From: Bacillota bacterium
Lineage (GTDB): Bacteria; Bacillota; Dethiobacteria; Dethiobacterales; Dethiobacteraceae
NCBI GenBank assembly: GCA_012521405.1
Contig: JAAYMK010000128.1
Span: 1-34,130 of the forward strand
Direction: 5' to 3'
DNA length: 34,130 bases
Shown: positions 16,485 through 24,028 of the stretch, piece after piece
How positions within the stretch are numbered: the first letter of the stretch is position 1
Layout: every line of letters begins with the position of its first letter
Made by a program: the position numbers and the translations under genes
Notes under the pieces: model-generated
What the model was told of the DNA's origin: nothing
What the model saw: only the letters and a program-made list of their open reading frames with translations
The model's database searches: none

Positions 16485-18830
16485 CTATTGCTTTAGTGTG
16501 GCTAAAAGTGCACGTTTGACTAAGACTTTAGCAATTTGCACTTTATAAGTGGCATCTGCCACAGGTTGAGCATCCTCCACCGCAGCTTCTCCGGCAGCGG
16601 CTGCAAGCTCCTCGTTGAGCTCTTTGCCGGCAATGACTTTTTCCGCTTTAACGGCCCTATAGGGCACCGGAGCAACTGCATTAAGACAAATGCGCGGGTT
16701 GTCACCGCCTACCAAGACGGCACAGTTAAGAACAGGGAAATCAATAGATTTGCGCAGGGCAAACTTCATAAATAAGCTTTTTGTTCCCGCCGGTGGTGTA
16801 GGAATCTGAATCTCCGTAATAATCTCGTCTTTGTCCAGTACAGTACTGCCGGGAACTTTCACGGCAAAAAACTTTTCCGCAGGAATTGTGCGCTTGGTAG
16901 TAACAATTTTTGCATCAAGAGCGATCAGGGCCGGGGCAGTATCGGAAGCATTTACCGTGAAACAACTGCAATTCCGACAACGTTTTGCTTCATTAACGGC
17001 CTCTTCAGTGGTAGGTGTGGCAGCATCTTCCTTGTTTAAGGACCGCTCTTCCCGGGGAATTTCCCTTTGTTTTAGCGCCTCTTTCCGGTCAAACCCTTCG
17101 GGGTCAAAGGTGCGGAAACAAGTGCCGGCAGTTTCTTTTTTCTCCGCGACCACACCCAGATAACGGTTCATACCGTTGGCGGCTTTATGCCCGTTAGCAA
17201 TGGCGGCAATAACGGTAGCCGGACCGGTAGTAACATCACCGCTGGCAAAAACTCCTTCCCTGGAAGTCATTTGTGTCTCTTCGGCCACATCAATCAGGCC
17301 GCGGCGGTTTAACTGCATCTGGAATTTTTCACTTAAGAAGGAAAGGTCAACCCTCTGTCCTACAGCCATTAAAATATTTTCCGCATCGACAACAATTTTT
17401 TCATTTTCATCATACTGCGGGTTAAAGGCACCGTTCTCATCCCAGGGACTAATGCATCTTTTCAGCTCCATACCTTTGACGACACCGTTTTCCTCAACAA
17501 CTCTAGACAAGCCCCAGGAATTCATAATGATAATGCCTTCTTCTTCGGCTCTGGCCACTTCATCTTTACTGGCCGGCATCCTGTCTCTCGGTTCCAAACA
17601 AGCTAAAGTAACCTTTTTTGCCCCCAGGCGTTTAGCAGTAATAGCTACGTCCATGGCCACGTTACCGCCACCGGCTACAAATACTTCCGCGCCGATTTTA
17701 CCTTCCATCCATTTGTTAACCTCAACTAAAAAGTCAAGGCCAAAGACCGTCAACTCTTCACCGGCGATACCAATGACAGGACGTTTCCAAGTACCGGTGC
17801 TAAAGCAAATACTGTCGTATTGCTTCTCCAGGTCTTCCGGCATAACATCTTCGCCCACTTTGGTGTTAAGCACAAATTTAATGCCCATGTTTTCCAGAGC
17901 TTTAGTAAATTTGCGCACAATATCTTTGGGTAGCCGGTAAGCAGGAATGGCATACATCAGCATACCGCCGGCCTCTTCCTTGCTGTCATAAACAGTTACT
18001 TTATGTCCTGCTTTACGTAAATAATAAGCAGCAGAAAGGCCTGCAGGCCCTGAGCCAATCACCGCCACTGACTTTCCTGTTTCCTCCTTGGGCGGAGCAT
18101 AAAACTTGTGGCTGTTTTCCAAGATATAGTCACCTAATGTACGTTCAACGGCACGAACGGAAACGCTTTCGTCTTCATAGGCACGGTTGCAACCTGTCTG
18201 GCAAAAATGGGCACAGACGCGGCCGGTAATGGCCGGCATGGGGTTTACTTGCATAAGAATGTGTGCTGCTTCATCCCAATTTCCGTCCCGTAACTGGGCC
18301 ATATAGGCCGGGATATCTGTTTTGGCAGGACATTCCATGGTACATGGTCTTGTTTCTGTTTCCATCCCACCGAATATGGAATGATAGCGGTTTTCGCCTG
18401 TAGCGGCAAAACAAGTATGTCCGCCCTTGCGAATACAGTGGAAACGGTTTTCCGGTTTACGGAAATACCAGCAGCGATTAAACTGGGCAATATTGCCGGC
18501 AATGGTTCCCATATTACGGATGTTAGGTGCAGCTGCATGGGCGGCAGCTTGCGCCAAAGCGGAATATTTCTCTTTAATCACCGGGCTTTCTGCTATATCG
18601 GCCAGACGGGTTACCGCCCCGATTTTTAGCATGCCATCTTCTTCTTTAATATAATCAAGCCCGGGAATAGTTTTAATGTTGACGACCGTCTTGGGATAAT
18701 CCGGAAGAATGTTATCCTTTAATGTGGTTATAAGATCTGTGCCGCCGGCATTAAGCAAAGTACTGCCTTTGTTGAGAACGTCAGCGGCTTCTTCCAATGA
18801 CTTAGCATTAATATGGTTAAATGGTCTCAT
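16485..18830 (-). CDS. Molybdenum-hydroxylase FAD subunit with a nested GltD-like NAD(P)H oxidoreductase module
   Basis: A 781-residue chimera. Residues 1-154 are the first part of a XDH-type FAD-binding domain (NAGGTDLI at 27-34, NIRNMGTIAGNIAQ at 103-116) running into a cysteine segment (Cys120, Cys132, Cys140). At about 155 a glutamate-synthase-small-subunit-like module begins: CxxxC (163, 167), CxxxCxxxC (206, 210, 214), FAD site VIGSGPAGLSAAYYL (257-271), NAD(P) site VAGGGNVAMD (385-394) and GDVTTGP (531-537), ending in RCRNC (617-621). At about 622 the XDH FAD domain resumes (CFTVNASDTAPALIALDA) and ends with the CO-dehydrogenase flavoprotein C-terminal domain (about 650-781). Cys623 sits where insertion-free relatives carry the fourth cysteine of a 4Fe-4S site like that of 4-hydroxybenzoyl-CoA reductase beta, so the host domain probably still closes over the insert. 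The protein likely holds two FADs and several Fe-S clusters and links the molybdenum enzyme to NAD(P)(H) (inference). Last gene of a three-gene operon, 10 bases after the large subunit. Confidence 0.9.
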   Translation of the reverse strand: MRPFNHINAKSLEEAADVLNKGSTLLNAGGTDLITTLKDNILPDYPKTVVNIKTIPGLDYIKEEDGMLKIGAVTRLADIAESPVIKEKYSALAQAAAHAAAPNIRNMGTIAGNIAQFNRCWYFRKPENRFHCIRKGGHTCFAATGENRYHSIFGGMETETRPCTMECPAKTDIPAYMAQLRDGNWDEAAHILMQVNPMPAITGRVCAHFCQTGCNRAYEDESVSVRAVERTLGDYILENSHKFYAPPKEETGKSVAVIGSGPAGLSAAYYLRKAGHKVTVYDSKEEAGGMLMYAIPAYRLPKDIVRKFTKALENMGIKFVLNTKVGEDVMPEDLEKQYDSICFSTGTWKRPVIGIAGEELTVFGLDFLVEVNKWMEGKIGAEVFVAGGGNVAMDVAITAKRLGAKKVTLACLEPRDRMPASKDEVARAEEEGIIIMNSWGLSRVVEENGVVKGMELKRCISPWDENGAFNPQYDENEKIVVDAENILMAVGQRVDLSFLSEKFQMQLNRRGLIDVAEETQMTSREGVFASGDVTTGPATVIAAIANGHKAANGMNRYLGVVAEKKETAGTCFRTFDPEGFDRKEALKQREIPREERSLNKEDAATPTTEEAVNEAKRCRNCSCFTVNASDTAPALIALDAKIVTTKRTIPAEKFFAVKVPGSTVLDKDEIITEIQIPTPPAGTKSLFMKFALRKSIDFPVLNCAVLVGGDNPRICLNAVAPVPYRAVKAEKVIAGKELNEELAAAAGEAAVEDAQPVADATYKVQIAKVLVKRALLATLKQ

Positions 18831-18840
18831 ATTCTACCTC

Positions 18841-21195
18841 CTATGCCTTGCCCAGCGCCTTTAGGACCTTATCCGGAGTTGCCGGCGGGTCCACCCAGAC
18901 GCCGATCGCGTTATGGATAGCGATAATCACAAGATGTGTATTGGCCAGTGAATGGCTAATGCCACTTGCTCCATAAGCTGCGTTGCCTGCGCGTGTTTCC
19001 AAGAATTTGCGCTCCACATGAGGAACATCCAAGACACCGGGTTTTTTATAATCAATCATATTGGTATGCAATTTAACTCCGGTTTTTTTATCATAGACAA
19101 AATCTTCCAGCAATTGGCATCCCTGGCTGAAATACATTACTTGGTCTATCTGGCTTTCTAATGAGGTGAGGCGCATAATTTTACCCGGATCTGCCACCAC
19201 CCCAAAGCGCAGGATTTCAACCTCGCCTGTTTCTGTATCTACAGCCACTTCACAGAATGCTGTATTCATGGTATCAAGCATTCTCCCCATACCTAAACTC
19301 CAGAGCGCATCCGGCGGCCTGCCGGAATAAGTAGCAAAAATATTTTTTGTCACGGCTTCGGCAAGGGGAACGCCGATACTCGGATCAGATTTAAGGACAA
19401 CCTTACCATCCATTAGATCTAAATCTTCGGGTTTTAAATTCATGCCTTTAAAAGGACTGGGTGGTTTTGGCATGGCAAACATCCCTGTAGGGCGCGGCGG
19501 ATTTTCGGCTTCTTCAATGGCTGCCTCCAAAAGGCGTTGTTTAAGGATATGGGCGCATTCCTTCATGGCCCAAGCCGAAGCGGTGGTACCGTCCGAGCCA
19601 CCACCCACAGGGGTAAATTTTTCTCTGTAATCAAAATCAATGCTGATATCTTCATATTCCAAACCCAATTCTTCAGCCACAACCATGGCGTTAACTTCAA
19701 CGGCATACATTCCTGTTACGGGGCCCTGTGTCGGCAGGTGTACCACGCCGTTCTGATACTCCAGTTTACAGTCATATCCGGAGAATGCGTGACGTGGGCA
19801 GATCTGATACCTGAAACTGGCACCATGCATCCTGCCGTCAGGCAGCCTTTTGGTACCGGCAGGATGCCAGTTCCAATTCATTAATTTCTTTCCTTCCTCG
19901 AGGCAGGCTTCAAAGCTAGGTACCGGATTAGGATCATCTTGTGATGTGGGACCGTGCAAATTAATCTTGGCAATTTCAATGGGGTCTTTCCCTAACTTTT
20001 CCGCAATGAGATAAATGGCCATGGTCCCGGCATCCCAGTTAAAAGGACAATGTTGTCCGCTCACGTACATCTTACCGCGGTTGCTGTCAACAATCTCCAT
20101 TCTCTGTCTAATATTTTTGCACCTGAAAGTGTAATAAGGACCGTAACTTTGGTCACCGCTTGTACCGAAGGTGGAACTGCCCGGCACGCCACCGTCAGCA
20201 ATGGAATAATCGTCAATGGCGGTAATTAAGCCGTTATCCTTAAAGCCGACTTTTAAGTACATATAACGCTGCTTCATGAGAAAGTCGTATGTTTGCTCCC
20301 GTGTATTTACACAGCGTACCGGCCTTCCGGTTCGTTTGGCCAAAAGAGGTGTAATTTCTTGGGATCTACGCATTCCCCAATCACAATATTTACCGCCTTG
20401 GAAAAGTCCTTTTTGCACAGTCTTTTCTAAGGGAAGGCCGTACATGGCAGCAATCTGCTCTCTTCTTTGCACGGCGCCTTCAATGCGCAATGTTTTCCCC
20501 GGAGCATGGTAAGGATCATCTTCCCACCAAGCCACTGAACCGGGAGGGTTAGGCATATGGGAAGCAAAAGCAGGTATGGTTAAGTTAAACTCAATAATAT
20601 GGTCAGCTTCTTTAAAGCCGGCTTCAATATCACCGTCAATCACATAAGAATAAGAGACATTACCTTTTTTGGGAGGATTATCTTTACCTCCCATACCAAA
20701 CATGGATGGTATTTCAGGGAGACCTTCGCGGATTACAGGCGCATCCGGCTTTCTGCCTTCAAGGATATCCACAATATGGGGCAGTATTTCCCATTCAACT
20801 TCGAGCAACCGCAAAGCTTCATCGCAAATTTCTTCGCTCTCAGCCACAACAATTACTGCTACCTCTGCCCCTTCCTCATGGGCTATATTATCAAGCCAAG
20901 GTTTAGGGGGCCCGAATCCACCGGTACTTAATTTGATAAGATCTTCATCTTCCCAGGTCAAGATATCCACCACGCCCGGCAATGCCCAGGCTTTTGTTGT
21001 CTCTACACTGACAACTTTGGCGTGGGCATAAGGGCTGCGTAAAAATTTGGCATGCAGCATATTGGGAAGCACATAGTCTATACCAAATTTGGCAATCCCT
21101 GTTGCCAACGCATATGAAAGCCTGCCGGGAAGGTTGGGCTTACCGACAACACGAAAATGCTCCCTCTGCCCATTAACACCTGCCAGATCCGCCAT
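18841..21195 (-). CDS. Molybdopterin-binding large subunit, xanthine dehydrogenase family (divergent active site)
   Basis: A 784-residue homologue of XdhA/aldehyde-oxidoreductase large subunits, with the a/b-hammerhead domain at about 25-140 and molybdopterin-binding domains after it. The Mo-pocket loop reads GLFQGGK (263-269), equivalent to the family's GGFGGK. Two normally conserved features are altered. The HxPxEP-type motif is HMPNPPG (213-219). The C-terminal GxGE that supplies the catalytic glutamate reads YGASGISH (741-748), placing His748 where Glu is expected. The substrate is therefore not predictable, and hydroxylation by the usual Glu-assisted route is doubtful (inference). The first 2Fe-2S subunit gene ends one base before it and the FAD subunit follows, giving the order FeS-Mo-FAD. 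No signal peptide: cytoplasmic. Confidence 0.9.
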   Translation of the reverse strand: MADLAGVNGQREHFRVVGKPNLPGRLSYALATGIAKFGIDYVLPNMLHAKFLRSPYAHAKVVSVETTKAWALPGVVDILTWEDEDLIKLSTGGFGPPKPWLDNIAHEEGAEVAVIVVAESEEICDEALRLLEVEWEILPHIVDILEGRKPDAPVIREGLPEIPSMFGMGGKDNPPKKGNVSYSYVIDGDIEAGFKEADHIIEFNLTIPAFASHMPNPPGSVAWWEDDPYHAPGKTLRIEGAVQRREQIAAMYGLPLEKTVQKGLFQGGKYCDWGMRRSQEITPLLAKRTGRPVRCVNTREQTYDFLMKQRYMYLKVGFKDNGLITAIDDYSIADGGVPGSSTFGTSGDQSYGPYYTFRCKNIRQRMEIVDSNRGKMYVSGQHCPFNWDAGTMAIYLIAEKLGKDPIEIAKINLHGPTSQDDPNPVPSFEACLEEGKKLMNWNWHPAGTKRLPDGRMHGASFRYQICPRHAFSGYDCKLEYQNGVVHLPTQGPVTGMYAVEVNAMVVAEELGLEYEDISIDFDYREKFTPVGGGSDGTTASAWAMKECAHILKQRLLEAAIEEAENPPRPTGMFAMPKPPSPFKGMNLKPEDLDLMDGKVVLKSDPSIGVPLAEAVTKNIFATYSGRPPDALWSLGMGRMLDTMNTAFCEVAVDTETGEVEILRFGVVADPGKIMRLTSLESQIDQVMYFSQGCQLLEDFVYDKKTGVKLHTNMIDYKKPGVLDVPHVERKFLETRAGNAAYGASGISHSLANTHLVIIAIHNAIGVWVDPPATPDKVLKALGKA

Positions 21196-21196
21196 T

Positions 21197-21871
21197 CTAT
21201 TCGCCCCCTTCGGCCATTTTCATCGTTGCCTCCAGGATTGCTTGTGAATGGCGAGGATATGTTCCGCAGATGCAAATATTACCTGCTAGAGCTTCCCTAC
21301 ATTCTTCTTCAGTGGGATTGGGGTTTCTGTCTAAAAGTGCCTTGGCAGTCACCAAAAAGCCTGGTGTACAGTAACCGCATTGCATTGCATCCCACCTGCA
21401 GTAGGCGTCAATGAGAGGCTTCCACTTGGGATCAGCAGCAATACCTTCTACCGTTTCTATACGTTTGCCTTCACATTCTGCAGCCAGTGTGATGCAAGAG
21501 AGAACAGGACGTCCGTCAATGATGACGGTACAAGAACCACAGGCTCCATGGTCGCACATTTGCTTTGCCCCCGTCAGCCCCAGCTGAAACTGGAGGGTAC
21601 GCTGTAGAGTCCAATGGGGCTCAATGAGAACTTCACAATCTTTGCCGTTGACATTAAGCTTAACTACAATTGGGACAACAGAATCTGGGTGTTCATTTGC
21701 ATAGTGAAATTTTAAATCTTCATGGTTGACGCTAATTTTGCCGCAAATAGGACAACGATACTGTGCCGGTGTGGCAGGTAATGATGCCACTTTTTCGGCA
21801 GAGATGGCCTGAGCGGCTTCATGGTTTAGCACCATACTTCCTCCTTGTTTCATTTGCTCTCCCCTAGACAT
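21197..21871 (-). CDS. 2Fe-2S subunit of the molybdenum hydroxylase with N-terminal zinc-finger-like extension
   Basis: A 224-residue electron-transfer subunit. Residues 67-224 are a standard small subunit: plant-type 2Fe-2S with Cys106, Cys111, Cys114 and Cys126 (CDHGACGSC), then the helical 2Fe-2S domain with CGYC (165-168) and CIC (200-202). Residues 1-65 are extra: CPICGKISVNHEDLKFHYANEH forms a C-x2-C-x12-H-x4-H pattern (Cys40, Cys43, His56, His61), the spacing of a C2H2 zinc finger. Typical bacterial homologues are about 155-165 residues and lack this. It passes electrons between molybdopterin and FAD subunits. Ribosome-binding site AAGGAGGT (21878-21885). First gene of the operon. Confidence 0.92.
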   Translation of the reverse strand: MSRGEQMKQGGSMVLNHEAAQAISAEKVASLPATPAQYRCPICGKISVNHEDLKFHYANEHPDSVVPIVVKLNVNGKDCEVLIEPHWTLQRTLQFQLGLTGAKQMCDHGACGSCTVIIDGRPVLSCITLAAECEGKRIETVEGIAADPKWKPLIDAYCRWDAMQCGYCTPGFLVTAKALLDRNPNPTEEECREALAGNICICGTYPRHSQAILEATMKMAEGGE

Positions 21872-22041
21872 GAAAAACCTCCTTAAACAGTGTGATTATA
21901 GCGCTCTCGCTCTTATCACGCTTTATTTCAAGGCTTTTTGCAGCCTTAAAGTTCAACAGAAATTTGCGACCATACTCACAAAAAAATAAAATCTATTCGG
22001 AAAATTAATTGTCCTCTATCGCTCTTTATGTATTGATTATA
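21872..22041 (-). promoter_or_regulatory. Long structured 5' leader and candidate promoter of the molybdenum-hydroxylase operon
   Basis: A perfect TATAAT (22036-22041) on the minus strand lacks a good -35, suggesting an activated promoter. It predicts a leader of about 157 bases. The leader contains AAGGCT/AGCCTT (21930-21947), and immediately before the ribosome-binding site GTGAT-AAG-AGCG-AGAG-CGCT-ATA-ATCAC (21892-21919), a 9-bp hairpin with a symmetric internal loop ending 7 bases from the Shine-Dalgarno. This is compatible with translational or transcriptional control, unproven. No gene is seen in 21872-22097. Confidence 0.45.
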
Positions 22042-22097
22042 TCACGAAAATTTTACATCTGCAGTAATAATTATTACACAAGAACGTGAAAAAGCAT

Positions 22098-22697
22098 TTA
22101 TGTTAAGCAGTATTTCCGCACAGCAAAACTTTTTCCCTTTTGCCTAATTACATAAATTTCCGCATAATTTTGTCTAAGCGTGAAAAGTTTTGCCAAATCC
22201 AGCCGCTGTAAATGACAGAGAATCACTCTATTTACCCCGGCATGAGCAATAATGGCCAAATTACCGTCAATTGTTTCCAGCAGCTTCTCAAAAGCGGGAA
22301 TGACTCGTTTTTGCAGATCAGCAAAGCTTTCTCCCTGGGGAGGACGGAAATTAACAATATCTTGGCCACGTGCAACATACAAGGCGGGATATTTTGTTTT
22401 TATCTCCACACGCGGCCGGCCGTCCCACAAACCAAGATTAATTTCCCGCAATTCCGGTACACAAACGGGATTTAAACCATGCTGGCGGGCGATGATTTCT
22501 GCCGTTTGCCTGGTGCGTAAAAGGTCACTGCAAAAGACTGCTTCCAAATTACGTTTTTTCAAGAGCATGGCAAGTTTAGTTGCTTGCCTAAGACCTCTTT
22601 GGCTGAGCGGCAAATCCAACTGACCAAGATAAATTTTTTCCTTGCTGATTTGCACGGGTTCCGCATGTCTGATTAGATAGATTTTTCTTGCTTTCAT
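22098..22697 (-). CDS. Histidine phosphatase family protein
   Basis: A 199-residue member of the histidine phosphatase (phosphoglycerate mutase-like) superfamily. The phosphohistidine motif is LIRHAEP (Arg10-His11). It continues with GQLDLPLSQRGLRQA, FCSDLLRTRQTAEII, LREINLGLWDGR and IIAHAGVNRVIL carrying the second catalytic His. These resemble alpha-ribazole phosphatase (CobC)-type enzymes, but no cobalamin genes are nearby. Its start codon overlaps the stop of the MobA-HD gene by 4 bases, so the two are coupled. In this setting it may dephosphorylate a pterin or nucleotide intermediate of molybdenum cofactor maturation (inference). Confidence 0.85.
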   Translation of the reverse strand: MKARKIYLIRHAEPVQISKEKIYLGQLDLPLSQRGLRQATKLAMLLKKRNLEAVFCSDLLRTRQTAEIIARQHGLNPVCVPELREINLGLWDGRPRVEIKTKYPALYVARGQDIVNFRPPQGESFADLQKRVIPAFEKLLETIDGNLAIIAHAGVNRVILCHLQRLDLAKLFTLRQNYAEIYVIRQKGKSFAVRKYCLT

Positions 22698-23803
22698 TTG
22701 CTTTCGCCTGCTATCTCCAAGATGGGCTTACCGATAACCTGTTCTATTTTTTGTTGCCAAAAAAGTGCTTTTTGCAAACGTGATTCTACAGCTTGTTGTG
22801 CGGCGGCATTACCGGCAAAAAATGCATGTTTCTTTCTTTTTTTCTGCGCTAAAGAGACTATTTCCGTTCCTTCAACCATTTTATCCGCCAAAAACAAGAG
22901 CACTGCTTCATCAAGTTCTTCATGCGCGGCAGGCAAATTCATATGGGTCGCCACCAGGGACGCCACTTCTTTATATCCCAGGTTAGCCAAAAGCTGCCCG
23001 CCCTTTTCTGCATGGTTTTTCTGCCCTTTAGCAATATCATGCAGCAGACAGGCCGCTTGCAGTAAAGCCAAATGCAGGCGATAACCGCAACTGTTAAGAT
23101 AAAGGGCCATCATCTGGGCCAATTTATTTACCTGCTCCATATGCAAAATAACCTGTGGCAAAACATTATGTGCCGCTAAAATTTGCTCACACTCACTTCT
23201 GGTAGGATAACCGGCGGCAGCAGGCGGAAGCATCCTGCGGTAATGCTCTTCTCTATCTAAATCTTTTAAAACCCCCTCATCATCAACATGAAGCAATTTC
23301 TTGTTTTTTGCTTTGTTTAAAATAGTTTTCAGACCGCCTAGAGGCTCTGGCTGCAAAATTTCCGCACGCAATTGTGTGGCAATTAGCGGCGGGTGTCCCT
23401 TGCGGTTGTCGTGGACGGGAAAGATTACCTCGGCAGGGCTTTGTACATACATGTCCATTAATTTTTTAATGGTTTCGGCTTGCACCAGGGGGATATCAGC
23501 CGGCAGCATGAAAAAAGCTTTTATCTCCCGGGGCAAATTTTTTACCCCGGCTTGTACCGATGAATACATCCCTTGTGCAAAATTGATATTTTCAATCCAT
23601 TGGGCACCCATTCTTTCTACTACCGGTTTAAGCAAATGGGCATTATGGCCGACAACCACGTAAACATTTTTAATTCCGGCAGTTAAAAATGTAGAAAGGG
23701 ATTTTTCGAGCACTAAAGCATTACCTAATGGTAAAAGTGGCTTATAAAGCCCCATCCTTGAGGAAAAGCCTGCTGCAAGTATAATGGCTGCAAAATTGTC
23801 CAT
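22694..23803 (-). CDS. MobA/MocA-like nucleotidyltransferase fused to an HD domain
   Basis: A 369-residue two-domain protein. Residues 1-190 are a MobA-like nucleotidyltransferase: ILAAGFSSRMG (8-18) for the nucleotide phosphates, Lys21, LPADIP (100-105) with the metal-binding Asp, and KGHPPL (135-140). Relatives attach CMP or GMP to molybdopterin; XDH-family enzymes use the cytosine dinucleotide form, made by MocA. Residues 200-369 are an HD domain with His221, His255-Asp256, His287 and Asp307, the metal set of an HD phosphohydrolase. This fusion resembles the NTP transferase class typified by Desulfovibrio DVU_1551, found with molybdenum hydroxylases. Coupled to the histidine phosphatase gene and upstream of the xdh-like operon, so a role in its cofactor is likely. 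Ribosome-binding site GAGGAGG. Confidence 0.88.
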   Translation of the reverse strand: MDNFAAIILAAGFSSRMGLYKPLLPLGNALVLEKSLSTFLTAGIKNVYVVVGHNAHLLKPVVERMGAQWIENINFAQGMYSSVQAGVKNLPREIKAFFMLPADIPLVQAETIKKLMDMYVQSPAEVIFPVHDNRKGHPPLIATQLRAEILQPEPLGGLKTILNKAKNKKLLHVDDEGVLKDLDREEHYRRMLPPAAAGYPTRSECEQILAAHNVLPQVILHMEQVNKLAQMMALYLNSCGYRLHLALLQAACLLHDIAKGQKNHAEKGGQLLANLGYKEVASLVATHMNLPAAHEELDEAVLLFLADKMVEGTEIVSLAQKKRKKHAFFAGNAAAQQAVESRLQKALFWQQKIEQVIGKPILEIAGESK

Positions 23804-24028
23804 CCGGTCCTCCTCTACGGTGAAATGCTAAAACAATAGTTTCCTTACCTATTAAGATTTATTTTATTATAACATAAGATAAAACCGCTGACAGCCACAA
23901 TCGCAAGAAAAACGCTACGCGTTTTTTCCTTGATGCGTCTTTCTTGTACTTTAAGGGTTGCCACCCCACAGGCGCTATCAGATCAGAAGATAAAAGCTGC
24001 CGTCAGCTCATGCTGTCGGCAGCTTGTC
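23804..24028. promoter_or_regulatory. Intergenic region: promoter for mobA-HD and terminators after thrS
   Basis: No gene is seen. A TATAAT on the minus strand at about 23866-23871 with a weak CTGTCA-like -35 could drive the MobA-HD gene. A short hairpin AAAACGC/GCGTTTT lies near 23910-23928. Confidence 0.4.
23989..24025 (-). terminator. Terminator of thrS
   Basis: A 14-base stem with one mismatch and a 4-base loop (23994-24007 with 24012-24025) is followed by TTTTAT on the minus strand, directly after the thrS stop. Confidence 0.75.

Noticed and set aside
17176-17940. 254-residue plus-strand open frame inside the FAD subunit gene
   Set aside because: Antisense shadow of the conserved GltD-like module; no family resemblance and no ribosome-binding site of note.
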